Below are positions 25,556 to 33,414 of a DNA stretch of 64,000 nucleotides, one piece after another. The stretch's first letter is position 1. Each line of letters starts with the position of its first letter. The notes under the pieces are model-generated. The model did no database searches. It was not told the DNA's origin and worked only from the letters and a program-made list of their open reading frames with translations. The position numbers and the translations under genes are program-made. Source of the DNA: Microbispora rosea (lineage in GTDB: Bacteria; Actinomycetota; Actinomycetes; Streptosporangiales; Streptosporangiaceae); contig NZ_FTNI01000023.1 in assembly GCF_900156315.1 (NCBI RefSeq), forward strand, positions 62,001 through 126,000, in the 5' to 3' direction.

Positions 25556-26689
25556 TCACCGCAGGGCCGCGTAGAAGTCGCGCAGGTCGGCGGCGAGCAC
25601 GTCCGGCCGCAGGTGGGCGGCGTAGTGACCGCCCCCGTCGTAGGACCGCCAGTGGACGATGTTCTTGTGATCGCGCTCGGCGAAGGTGCGCATCGACACG
25701 AAGTCGCCCTCGAACATCGCCAGGCCGATCGGGACCGTCGTCGGCTCCTTGGGATGCTCGGCGCGCGCGTCCTCGTAGTAGAACCGCGTGGCCGAGGTGG
25801 CGGTGCCGGTCGCCCAGTAGAGCATCGTGTTGGTCAGGATGAAGTCGTCGTCGACGTCCTCACCGAACAACTGGGCGTTCCAGCCCAGCAGCCCGGCGGG
25901 CGAGTCGAAGATCCCGTACGACAGCGTCTGCGGCTGCTGCGAGTGGACCATGTTGAACGACATCTTGTTCTCGTAGAACCACTGCAGCACCTCCAGGCCC
26001 TTCCGCTCCTCGTCGGTGAGGTTCGCCATCTCCGCCGGGTCGCCGGAGGGGAAGGAGTAGATCTGCGTCACGTGGACGCCGGCGACGTGCTCGGGGTCCA
26101 CCCGGCCCACCTCGGGCGAGACGAACGAGCCGCCGTCGTTGCCCACCGCGCCGTACCGGCCGTAGCCGAGCCTGCGCATGAGCTCCGCCCACGCCCGGGC
26201 CGTACGGAACCGGTTCCAGCCCCGCTCCCTCGTCGGGCCGGAGAAGCCGAAGCCGGGCAGCGACGGGATCACCAGGTGGAACGCCTGCGCCGGGTCCTCG
26301 GGGTTCGTCAGCGGTTCGACGACCTTGAGGTACTCCACGATCGAGCCCGGCCAGCCGTGGGTGAGAATCAGCGGAAAGGCGTCCTCGTGCGGCGACCGCA
26401 CGTGCAGGAAGTGGATGTCCTGCCCGTCGATCTCGGTGATGAACTGCGGATACCGGTTGATCTCGGCCTCGTGGGCGCGCCAGTCGTACCCGTCGCGCCA
26501 ATACTCGGCCAGCCGCTTCACGTACGCGACCGGCACGCCGTACTCCCAGCCGCTTTCCGGGATCTCGTCGGGCCAGCGGGTCCGGCCGAGCCGGTCCTTC
26601 AGGTCGTCGAGGTCGGCCTGCGGGACGTCGATGCGGAAAGGCCTGATCTGCGACGCGATTTCGGGCGTGATCTGCGTGTTCTCGCTCAT
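25556..26689 (-). CDS. Epoxide hydrolase (alpha/beta hydrolase fold)
   Basis: 377 aa with the N-terminal EHN-type region (IRPFRIDVPQADLDDLKDRL ... WPDEIP) followed by an alpha/beta-hydrolase. The oxyanion motif HGWPGS, a nucleophile elbow GNDGGS with the catalytic Asp, and GGHYAAHLRPD with the catalytic His are present. Hydrolyses epoxides to diols in the cytoplasm; substrate unknown. Starts at ATG 26689 with TAATGT exactly 7 bases upstream and no ribosome site (leaderless). Divergent from the WYL regulator, which probably represses it. Confidence 0.9.
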   Translation of the reverse strand: MSENTQITPEIASQIRPFRIDVPQADLDDLKDRLGRTRWPDEIPESGWEYGVPVAYVKRLAEYWRDGYDWRAHEAEINRYPQFITEIDGQDIHFLHVRSPHEDAFPLILTHGWPGSIVEYLKVVEPLTNPEDPAQAFHLVIPSLPGFGFSGPTRERGWNRFRTARAWAELMRRLGYGRYGAVGNDGGSFVSPEVGRVDPEHVAGVHVTQIYSFPSGDPAEMANLTDEERKGLEVLQWFYENKMSFNMVHSQQPQTLSYGIFDSPAGLLGWNAQLFGEDVDDDFILTNTMLYWATGTATSATRFYYEDARAEHPKEPTTVPIGLAMFEGDFVSMRTFAERDHKNIVHWRSYDGGGHYAAHLRPDVLAADLRDFYAALR

Positions 26690-26713
26690 GACGCCGACAT
26701 TACGCACCCTTCC

Positions 26714-26752
26714 GGACAGCTTCTGTCCTGAAGTGACGCCAGACTGAGGACA
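26714..26752. promoter_or_regulatory. TGTCC-type operator between epoxide hydrolase and WYL regulator
   Basis: GGACAG-CTT-CTGTCC (26714-26728) is a perfect palindrome just upstream of the hydrolase -10 element. TGTCCT (26724-26729) also pairs with AGGACA (26747-26752), which covers the first base of the regulator start. Both genes could be controlled from these sites, most likely by the WYL regulator itself (inference). Confidence 0.55.
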
Positions 26753-27750
26753 TGCTGGAAACCTCGGCGCGGCTGCTGCGCCTGCTGTCGTTGCTCCAGG
26801 CCAGACGCGACTGGCCCGGCGCGATCCTGGCCGATCGGCTGGGCGTGAGCGAGCGGACGGTGCGCCGCGACGTCGATCGGCTCCGCGATCTCGGCTATCC
26901 GGTGGAGTCCACCCGCGGCACGGACGGCGGCTATCGCCTGGTCGCCGGGGCGGCGATGCCACCCCTGCTCCTCGACGACGACGAGGCGGTGGCCGTGGCG
27001 ATCGGGCTGCGGGCCGCCACCGGCGTGACGGGCGTCGAGGAGGCGGCCGAGCGCGCCGCCGCCAAGCTCGAACAGGTGCTGCCGTCACGCCTGCGCCGCC
27101 GCGTCGGCGCCGTGCAGGCGTACACCGAGCCGGTGCCGCCCGACCGGCCGGGTCCCGCGGTCGATCCCGCCGTGCTGAGCGTGCTGGCCGCGGCCTGCCG
27201 TGACCGCGAGCGGCTGCGGTTCGACTACCGCGGCCACGACGGCTCCTCCGGCGTCAGGCTGGCCGAGCCCTACCGGCTCGTGTCCTGGGGGCGCCGGTGG
27301 TACCTCGTGGCCTGGGACGTCGACCGCGACGACTGGCGCACGTTCCGGGTGGACCGCATCGCACCGCGCACTCCCACCGGGCCGCGATTCCCGCCCCGCG
27401 ACCCGCCGGAGGGCGGCGCGGCGGCGTACGTCGCCCGCGGCGTGTCGTCGGCGGCCTGGCGGCACCACGCCCGGGTGCTCGTCCACGCCCCCGCCGAGGT
27501 GGTCGCCGCACGGATCAACCCGGCCGTCGGCGTCGTGGAGGACGTCGACGGCCACACCTGCGTGCTCGTGACGGGGGCCGACACCGTGAACTCGCTCGCC
27601 GTCCACCTCGGCCTGCTCGACCTCGACTTCGAGGTCACCGGCCCGCCTGACCTGGTCGACCACCTGCGCGCCCTGACCGCCCGCTACGCCCGCGCGACCG
27701 CCAAAGCGGCAGGGGGAGCGGCAGCGGCTTCGGCAGCGGGGTCAGGCTGA
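26752..27750 (+). CDS. YafY-family regulator (HTH_11 + WYL)
   Basis: 332 aa. N-terminal winged helix (LLSLLQARRDWPGAILADRLGVSERTV in outline, residues 8-40), then a WYL domain with RLRFDYRGHDG and RRWYLVAWDVDRDDWRTFRVDRI, and a C-terminal WCX-like extension. WYL domains bind ligands such as nucleotides or nucleic acid. Divergent from the epoxide hydrolase and therefore its probable regulator. Its 3' end overlaps the convergent SDR gene by 9 bp. Confidence 0.92.
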   Translation: MLETSARLLRLLSLLQARRDWPGAILADRLGVSERTVRRDVDRLRDLGYPVESTRGTDGGYRLVAGAAMPPLLLDDDEAVAVAIGLRAATGVTGVEEAAERAAAKLEQVLPSRLRRRVGAVQAYTEPVPPDRPGPAVDPAVLSVLAAACRDRERLRFDYRGHDGSSGVRLAEPYRLVSWGRRWYLVAWDVDRDDWRTFRVDRIAPRTPTGPRFPPRDPPEGGAAAYVARGVSSAAWRHHARVLVHAPAEVVAARINPAVGVVEDVDGHTCVLVTGADTVNSLAVHLGLLDLDFEVTGPPDLVDHLRALTARYARATAKAAGGAAAASAAGSG

Positions 27751-28494
27751 GGCGCCGCCGTCCAGCGCCAGATCGAGCCCCACCGCGAAACCGGCGTCGT
27801 CCGAGGCGAGCCAGAGCACGGTGCCGGTGATCTCGCCGAGGGCGCCGACGCGGCCGATCGGCAGCGTCTCCCGGAGCCGGGCGGCCCGGTCGTCCTCGGT
27901 CTCACCGGGGCGCAGGGACATGCCGGTGTCCAGCGGCCCCGGGCTGACCGCGTTGATCCGCACACCCGCCCGGATGTTCTCCAGCGCGGCCGTGCGGGTC
28001 AGCGCGCTCACCGCGGCCTTGGACGCGGCGTAGGCGCCCAGCCCGGGCATCCGGATGTGCGCCCCGATGTTCGAGGCGATGTTGACGATCACGCCGGAGC
28101 CCTGGGCGCGCATCGCGGCGATCTGGTGCTTCAGGGCGAGGAAGACGCCCGTCGTGTTGACCTGGAGGACGCGTGCCCAGTCCTCCTCCGGCATGTCCAC
28201 GACGGTTCCTCCCGCGAGCGTTCCGGCGCTGTTGACCGCGACGTCGAGGCGGCCGAACCGGGTGACGATCTCCCCGACGAGCCCGGCCACCGCGGCCGAG
28301 TCGGTCACGTCGAAGGTGAGCGCGGCGGCCCTTCCTCCCTCGGCCTCGATCAGCTCGACGGTCTCCTCCAGCGGCTCCCGCCGCCGCCCGGCCGCCACAA
28401 CGCTTGCGCCCTCCCGGGCGAACCCACGGGCGACCGCCCGGCCGATGCCGGAACCCGCCCCGGTGACCAGCACGACCTTGTCCGCGAACCTCAT
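27742..28494 (-). CDS. Short-chain dehydrogenase/reductase
   Basis: 250-aa classical SDR: cofactor motif TGAGSGIG (residues 11-18), NSAG in strand 4 and the active-site YAASK. An Arg after the Rossmann motif in AAGRRR suggests NADP(H) preference. Starts immediately after the TAG stop of the MFS gene, with AAAGGAG upstream, so it belongs to the TetR-MFS-SDR operon. Probably modifies or detoxifies a compound also exported by the pump (inference). Confidence 0.92.
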   Translation of the reverse strand: MRFADKVVLVTGAGSGIGRAVARGFAREGASVVAAGRRREPLEETVELIEAEGGRAAALTFDVTDSAAVAGLVGEIVTRFGRLDVAVNSAGTLAGGTVVDMPEEDWARVLQVNTTGVFLALKHQIAAMRAQGSGVIVNIASNIGAHIRMPGLGAYAASKAAVSALTRTAALENIRAGVRINAVSPGPLDTGMSLRPGETEDDRAARLRETLPIGRVGALGEITGTVLWLASDDAGFAVGLDLALDGGASA

Positions 28495-29850
28495 CTATCG
28501 CTCCTTTGTCCATGCGAAAGCGGCGGCGACCGCCGCCGCCGCGAGAAGGAAGGCCGGGGCCATCGCGGTGAGGGCGAACCCGTAGCCCTCCGTCATGGCC
28601 CGGGCGCCGCCGGCGGGCACGTCGCCCGCGCGGGCGGCGGCGAGTGCCACGAGCACGGCGAGGCCCACCGTCGGCCCCGCCTCCATGGCGGTGTTGACCA
28701 GTCCCCCGGCCGCCCCGGCGTCCTCGGCGCGTACGCCGTCGAGGGCCGCCACGGTGGCGCCGGAGAAGGCCAGCCCCGAGGCGACCGGGAAGACCAGCAG
28801 TCCGGCGAGCACGGTTCCCCCTGACGTGACACGGCCGAGCAGCAGCATCGACACCGCCGCGAGCAGCGACCCGGCGACCAGCACGTGCCGCACGCCGAGG
28901 CGGCGCAGCAGGCGGCCGCTCACCGGGCCCATGACGACGACCAGGAGGAAGGGCAGGAAGGCCAGGCTCGTGTCGATCGGCGACAGCCCGCGCACCTGCT
29001 GCAGGTAGAGACTCAGCAGGAACGTGCTCGTCGCACTGGCGGCCGCCGTGAGGAAGACCACGAGCAGGGCCGCACCCCTGCGCGGATGTGCCACCAGCCG
29101 GAGCGGCAGCAGCGGCCGCGGCGTCCTCGCCTGAAGGACGACGAAGCCCGCCGTCAGCACCAGGCCGGCGACGACGACGGCCGTCGCACCCTCCAGCAGG
29201 CCGTAGGCGAGCGCGATCAGCCCGGCCGTGGCGAGCAGCGCGCCCGGCACGTCAAGGCGGGCCACCGTACGAGGTGCGGGCGGCAGCAGGACGATCCCGG
29301 CGGTCACGGCCACCACGCCGGCGGCGGCGGGCAGGAGGAACGACCAGCGCCACGAGGCCGCGGCGGCGACGAGGCCGGACAGCAGGCTGCCGGTGACGGC
29401 CCCGGTGACCGACAGGGTGCCCCACACCGCCAGAGCGCGCTCACGCTGCCGAGCGTCCGGGCGGAGCCGCGTCACCAGCAAGACTGCCGCGGGGGCGGCC
29501 ATCGCGGCGCCCACTCCCTGCGCGAAGCGCGCGGCCAGCAGGACCGGGTGGTCCGGAGCCAGCCCGCCCGCCGCCGACGCCAGTGCGATCAGGGCCATCC
29601 CGGCGAGGAACATCTCCCGGGCGCCCCACCTGTCGGCGAGCCTGCCCCCGAGGAGCAGCAGCCCACCGAAGGTCAGCCCGTACGCCGAGGTCAGCAGGGC
29701 CAGGCCCCCCTGGCCGAGGCCGAACTCCCGCTGGATGGCCGGCAACGGCACGGTGAGAAGGGTGATCGCCGCGACGAGCGTCACCTGTGCCCCGCCGAGC
29801 ACGGCGAACGCTGCCGTATTTTTGGATCGATCGGTCAAGAATGAAGGCAT
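28495..29850 (-). CDS. MFS drug exporter in TetR operon
   Basis: About 451 aa from ATG 29850 (MPSFLTDRSKNTAAFAVLGG); the 30 residues upstream in the open frame are not hydrophobic or conserved. DHA2-like exporter with about 14 helices; motif A-like loop GGRLADRWGAREMF and RFAQGVGAAMAAPAA are clear. Starts 31 bp after the TetR stop, ribosome site GAGGAG, and abuts the SDR gene. Expression is expected to be controlled by the upstream TetR protein. Confidence 0.92.
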   Translation of the reverse strand: MPSFLTDRSKNTAAFAVLGGAQVTLVAAITLLTVPLPAIQREFGLGQGGLALLTSAYGLTFGGLLLLGGRLADRWGAREMFLAGMALIALASAAGGLAPDHPVLLAARFAQGVGAAMAAPAAVLLVTRLRPDARQRERALAVWGTLSVTGAVTGSLLSGLVAAAASWRWSFLLPAAAGVVAVTAGIVLLPPAPRTVARLDVPGALLATAGLIALAYGLLEGATAVVVAGLVLTAGFVVLQARTPRPLLPLRLVAHPRRGAALLVVFLTAAASATSTFLLSLYLQQVRGLSPIDTSLAFLPFLLVVVMGPVSGRLLRRLGVRHVLVAGSLLAAVSMLLLGRVTSGGTVLAGLLVFPVASGLAFSGATVAALDGVRAEDAGAAGGLVNTAMEAGPTVGLAVLVALAAARAGDVPAGGARAMTEGYGFALTAMAPAFLLAAAAVAAAFAWTKER

Positions 29851-29881
29851 GAAAAAGCGCACTCCTCTTCCCACGGAGAGA

Positions 29882-30463
29882 TCAGCGGAGCACCGCGAGG
29901 GCCTGTGCGGCGGCGTCGCGGAGGCGGGCGGGGTCACAGTGCCCCTTCCCCATCACCCGCAGCCCCTGCAGGAAGACGAGCACGAACCGCGCCAGCGCCC
30001 GGGGATCGGACTCGGCGGAGATCTCCCCCTGGGCGCGGGCGCGGATGAGCGCCGAGGTCAGCGCCGTCTCCAGGCCCGTCCAGCTGGTCTCGACGACCCG
30101 GGCGACCGGCTCGTCGTCCGGGAGGAGTTCGGTCGCCGCATTGACGATCATGCAGCCACGCCGGTCGCGGTCGCGGATCGAGTCCTCGGTATAGCGCTCG
30201 ACCAGCGTTCGTACGGCCGGCAGGGCGGGGCCGGGCTGGGACAGCAGTTCGACAGGGTTCGGGTCGCACATCTGCGCGTAGCGCTCCAGCGCCTTCACGT
30301 AGAGGTCATGCTTGCCGCCGAAGGTGGCGTACAGGCTGGCGCGGCCGATACCGAGGTGCTCGACCAGGTCGGCCATCGAAGTGGCCTCGTAGCCGCGCCG
30401 CCAGAACAGATCGAGGGCCCGCTCCAGCACGACATCGGGGTCGAACTCCTTGGTTCTCGCCAT
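29882..30463 (-). CDS. TetR-family repressor
   Basis: 193 aa. N-terminal HTH MADLVEHLGIGRASLYATFGGKHDLY in outline (residues 26-50) and a C-terminal ligand domain (TetR_C type with FVLVFLQGLRVM). First gene of a TetR-MFS-SDR operon. ATG 30463 has TAGGGT exactly 7 bases upstream, so translation is probably leaderless. A palindromic operator lies between its -35 and -10 elements, so it should repress its own operon. Confidence 0.92.
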   Translation of the reverse strand: MARTKEFDPDVVLERALDLFWRRGYEATSMADLVEHLGIGRASLYATFGGKHDLYVKALERYAQMCDPNPVELLSQPGPALPAVRTLVERYTEDSIRDRDRRGCMIVNAATELLPDDEPVARVVETSWTGLETALTSALIRARAQGEISAESDPRALARFVLVFLQGLRVMGKGHCDPARLRDAAAQALAVLR

Positions 30464-30476
30464 GCACTCGACCCTA

Positions 30477-30498
30477 GACCAATCGGGAACGATCGGTC
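30477..30498 (-). promoter_or_regulatory. TetR operator inside its own promoter
   Basis: GACCAATCG-GGAA-CGATCGGTC is a near-perfect palindrome (8 of 9 base pairs). On the minus strand it lies between a TTGACC -35 (30494-30499) and the TAGGGT -10 (30471-30476), where a bound repressor would block RNA polymerase. Confidence 0.65.
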
Positions 30499-30500
30499 AA

Positions 30501-31673
30501 TTAAGCCGCGACGCGCTCGTCCCAGGTGATCCGGTAGTCGTGCATCCAGGCCAGCGCGTTGCGCTTCTCCACCTGCCGCATGACCACGGGAAGGATCAGG
30601 TCGCGGACGAAGGCCCCGCCGGCGCCCGGCGCCTTGCCGTCCCCGTTGCGCTTGCCCTGCGCCACGACACGCTCGACCCGTTCGCGCCGCAGCCGCTCGA
30701 AGGCGGCGAACGCCTTCGCGGTGTCCGGCACGTCGCGCAGGCACTTGCCGAGCACCACGGCGTCCTCGACGGCCATCGACGCGCCCTGCCCGGAGGACGG
30801 AGAGGTGGCGTGGGCGGCGTCCCCGACGAGGACCATGCGCTCGCCGGACCACTTGGGCACCCTCGGGAAGTCGTAGGTGTTCCAGCCGGGCAGGATGTCG
30901 GGGGTCGCCGCGATGATCTCCCGCATCGGCCCGGCGTCGCCCTCGAACAGGTCCATGAGCCTGGCCCGCCACTGCTCGGGAGTGATCGCCGCGAGTTCCT
31001 CGGGGGGCATCTCCCTGCGGCTCGGCGGGTTGGCGAACCACCACACCTGCCCCTCCGGGTGGATCATGTACCCGAAGAAGCACCGCCTGCCGAAGATGAA
31101 GTAGCAGACCCCCGGCCTGCCCGGCGCCCGCACCCCCTCGGCGTAGCCGCCGGTGTTCAGCAGCCCGACGTAACGGGCGCAGGGGGCCTCGGCGTCGATC
31201 AGGGCGCGAGTGCGCGAGCGCAGCCCGTCGGCGCCCACCAGCAGGTCGCCCTCGGCCTCGCCGCCGTCCGCGAAGACCGCCCGTACGCCGTTCGCGGTGG
31301 CCGAGGCGCCGGTGAGCCGCTTGCCGTAGTGGATCCGCACACCCCGCCGTACGGCCTCGTCGCGCAGCGCCTGGTAGAGGTCGGCGCGCCGGAGCGTGCG
31401 GCTCGGCTGGCTCGTGGTCGCCAGCAGCCTGCCGCGCGCGTTGCGGATCTCCATGACCGGCGTGTCCATGCCGAGGTCGCGGACGAGGTCGTGCAGGTCG
31501 AGCAGGCGCAGGGCCTCCAGCCCGTTCACCGCGAGCGTGAGGAAGGCGCCGACGCCCTCGGCGCCCCGGTCGTAGGCCTCGAAGACCTCGCTGTCGATTC
31601 CGGCGCGTCGCAGCGCCATGGCCGTGACGGGACCCGCGATCCCACCGCCGATGATCAGAGCTCTCTTGGTCAT
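30501..31673 (-). CDS. FAD-dependent aromatic-ring monooxygenase
   Basis: 390-aa group A flavoprotein hydroxylase. FAD motif GGGIAGP (residues 9-15), DG motif VGADGLRSRTR and GD motif VGDAAHATSPSSGQG are all present. Uses NAD(P)H and O2 to hydroxylate aromatic or polyketide substrates; TetX- or PgaE-like activities are possible. Start ATG 31673, with TATAGT 6 bases upstream (leaderless), not the longer frame to 31862. Divergent from a PadR regulator, which probably controls it. Confidence 0.92.
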   Translation of the reverse strand: MTKRALIIGGGIAGPVTAMALRRAGIDSEVFEAYDRGAEGVGAFLTLAVNGLEALRLLDLHDLVRDLGMDTPVMEIRNARGRLLATTSQPSRTLRRADLYQALRDEAVRRGVRIHYGKRLTGASATANGVRAVFADGGEAEGDLLVGADGLRSRTRALIDAEAPCARYVGLLNTGGYAEGVRAPGRPGVCYFIFGRRCFFGYMIHPEGQVWWFANPPSRREMPPEELAAITPEQWRARLMDLFEGDAGPMREIIAATPDILPGWNTYDFPRVPKWSGERMVLVGDAAHATSPSSGQGASMAVEDAVVLGKCLRDVPDTAKAFAAFERLRRERVERVVAQGKRNGDGKAPGAGGAFVRDLILPVVMRQVEKRNALAWMHDYRITWDERVAA

Positions 31674-31676
31674 GCA

Positions 31677-31699
31677 ATGACTATACATATTATGACTAT
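31677..31699. promoter_or_regulatory. AT-rich direct repeats, candidate PadR operator
   Basis: ATGACTAT occurs twice (31677-31684, 31692-31699), 15 bp apart, flanking the palindrome CATATTATG (31686-31694). The site overlaps the -10 (TATAGT) of the monooxygenase and lies just upstream of the PadR start; it is the most AT-rich point in the neighbourhood. Confidence 0.55.
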
Positions 31700-31728
31700 T
31701 CCCCGACAAGGCCCCTATGATGGGCGCC

Positions 31729-32298
31729 ATGTCGACACGGCGCTCTCCCCTGGCCGCGGCCGTGCTCGCCCTGGTCTGCGAGTCGCCGATGCACGCGTAC
31801 CGGATGCAGCAGCTGATCAAGGAACGGCACCAGGACGACGTGGTCAACGTCGCGCAGCGCAACAGCGTCTACCAGACGATCGAGCGCCTGCTCCGCGACG
31901 GACTGCTGGCGGTCCGCGAGACCACCCGCGAGGAGAACCGGCCGGAGCGGACGGTCTACGAGGCCACCGAGACGGGCCGCGAGACGCTCAAGCAGTGGAT
32001 GCGGACCATGCTGTCCACCCCGGCCAGGGAGTTCCCCGAGTTCCCCGCCGCGCTCGCCTTCCTGCCCGTGCTGACGCCCGAGGAGGCGCTGGCGGCGCTG
32101 CGGCAGCGGATCGCGGCGCTGGAGGCGCGGCTGTCCGCGCTCGACGCCGAGATGGCCGACAGCCTGAGCTTCGTGCCCCGCCTCTTCCTCGTGGAGTCCG
32201 AGTATCAGCGGGCCCAGGTCGCCACGGAGCTGGAGTTCGTGCGCGGCCTCGCAGGCGACCTGAGCGAGGGCCGCCTCACCTGGGACTTCCAGATCTGA
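31729..32298 (+). CDS. PadR-family transcriptional regulator
   Basis: 189 aa. PadR winged helix (AAVLALVCESPMHAYRMQQLI, VYQTIERLLRDGLL) and a long C-terminal dimerisation helix region (ALRQRIAALEARLSAL). ATG 31729 is preferred over 31717: TATGAT (31716-31721) lies 7 bases ahead, giving a leaderless mRNA. Divergent from the FAD monooxygenase. Confidence 0.92.
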   Translation: MSTRRSPLAAAVLALVCESPMHAYRMQQLIKERHQDDVVNVAQRNSVYQTIERLLRDGLLAVRETTREENRPERTVYEATETGRETLKQWMRTMLSTPAREFPEFPAALAFLPVLTPEEALAALRQRIAALEARLSALDAEMADSLSFVPRLFLVESEYQRAQVATELEFVRGLAGDLSEGRLTWDFQI

Positions 32299-32305
32299 CG
32301 CGTGC

Positions 32306-32341
32306 CTGACTCGCCTGGAGTCCACTCCAGGTACCTAGGGT
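32306..32341 (+). promoter_or_regulatory. MerR-type promoter before the aldo/keto reductase
   Basis: CCTGGAGT-CC-ACTCCAGG is a perfect palindrome (32314-32331) filling a 20-bp spacer between CTGACT (-35, 32306-32311) and TACCTA (-10, 32332-32337). Over-long spacers holding a GGAGT palindrome are the signature of MerR-activated promoters. TAGGGT (32336-32341), 7 bases from the ATG, could be an alternative -10. Confidence 0.55.
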
Positions 32342-32348
32342 GGAGGGC

Positions 32349-33317
32349 ATGGAATACGGACACCTTGGCCGCACCGGCCTGCTGGTCAGCAAGCTCTGCC
32401 TGGGGACCATGAACTTCGGTCCGCAGACCACCGAGGAGGACTCGTACGCGATCATGGATCGCGCCCACGAGCTCGGGATCAACTTCTTCGACACGGCCAA
32501 CGTCTACGGCTGGAAGAAGGGCGAGGGGATCACCGAGAACATCATCGGCCGCTGGTTCGCCCAGGGCGGCGGCCGTCGTGAGCGTACGGTCATCGCCACC
32601 AAGCTGTACGGCTCGATGGGCGACTGGCCGAACGAGGAGAAGCTGTCGGCGCTGAACATCCGGCGGGCGGCGGAGGCCTCGCTGCGCCGCATGCAGACCG
32701 ACTACATCGACGTCTACCAGGCCCACCACGTCGACCGGGACACCCCGTTCGACGAGTTCTGGGAGGCCATGGACATCCTCAAGCAGCAGGGCAAGATCCT
32801 GTACGTCGGCTCGTCGAACTTCGCGGGCTGGCACATCGCCAAGGCCCAGGAGTCGGCCCGCCGCAGGAACACCCTCGGCCTGGTCAGCGAGCAGTCCCAC
32901 TACAACCTGCTCGTCCGCGCGCCCGAGCTGGAGGTCATCCCGGCGTGTGAGGACTACGGCCTCGGGCTGATCCCGTGGAGCCCGCTCGCGGGCGGCCTGC
33001 TCGGCGGCATCCTCCGGAAGATCGACAAGGGCCGCTCCGCCACCGACCAGATCGCCGCCCAGCTCGACAAGCACCGCGACAAGATCGAGCGGTACGAGGC
33101 GTTCTGCGACGAGCTCGGCGAGGACCCGGCCAACGTCGGGCTGGCGTGGCTGCTGCACCAGCGTGCGGTCACCGCGCCGATCATCGGCCCCCGCACGGTC
33201 GAGCAGCTCGACGGCACGATCCGGGCGCTGGAGATCGAGCTGAACGACAAGGCGCTCGCCCGGCTCGACGAGATCTTCCCCGGCTTCAAGACCGCCCCGG
33301 AGGACTACGCCTGGTGA
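32349..33317 (+). CDS. Aldo/keto reductase
   Basis: 322-aa TIM-barrel NADPH oxidoreductase. The catalytic tetrad is visible: Asp in NFFDTANVYG with the Tyr of the same loop, Lys in IATKLYG and His in VYQAHHVD. The C-terminal IIGPRTVEQLDG binds the cofactor phosphate. Closest to the YhdN/tas-like AKR subgroup acting on aldehydes. ATG 32349 preceded by GGAGGG; GTG 32340 is an alternative. A MerR-like operator upstream suggests induction by electrophiles or metals (inference). Confidence 0.93.
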   Translation: MEYGHLGRTGLLVSKLCLGTMNFGPQTTEEDSYAIMDRAHELGINFFDTANVYGWKKGEGITENIIGRWFAQGGGRRERTVIATKLYGSMGDWPNEEKLSALNIRRAAEASLRRMQTDYIDVYQAHHVDRDTPFDEFWEAMDILKQQGKILYVGSSNFAGWHIAKAQESARRRNTLGLVSEQSHYNLLVRAPELEVIPACEDYGLGLIPWSPLAGGLLGGILRKIDKGRSATDQIAAQLDKHRDKIERYEAFCDELGEDPANVGLAWLLHQRAVTAPIIGPRTVEQLDGTIRALEIELNDKALARLDEIFPGFKTAPEDYAW

Positions 33318-33404
33318 TCAGGCGTTGAGCAACGCCCCGACGATCACGATGAACACGAGCAGCGCGAGCACCGTGGGCAGCAGCCAGCGACGAGGACGAT
33401 CCAC
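33318..33404 (-). CDS. 28-residue single-TM small protein
   Basis: GTG-initiated ORF giving VDRPRRWLLPTVLALLVFI followed by VIVGALLNA: a basic N-terminus and one hydrophobic helix, a typical small membrane protein. The start is supported by TAGGCT (minus strand, 33412-33417) exactly 7 bases upstream, the leaderless pattern used by many genes here. It lies between the aldo/keto reductase stop and the thpR stop. Function unknown; expression is not proven. Confidence 0.5.
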   Translation of the reverse strand: MDRPRRWLLPTVLALLVFIVIVGALLNA

Positions 33405-33414
33405 GCCATGGAGC

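Noticed and set aside
29826-29840. Second TetR half-site (GATCGGTCAA) at the start of the MFS gene
   Set aside because: Lies within codons LTDRS, lacks the matching second arm and spacing; likely chance.
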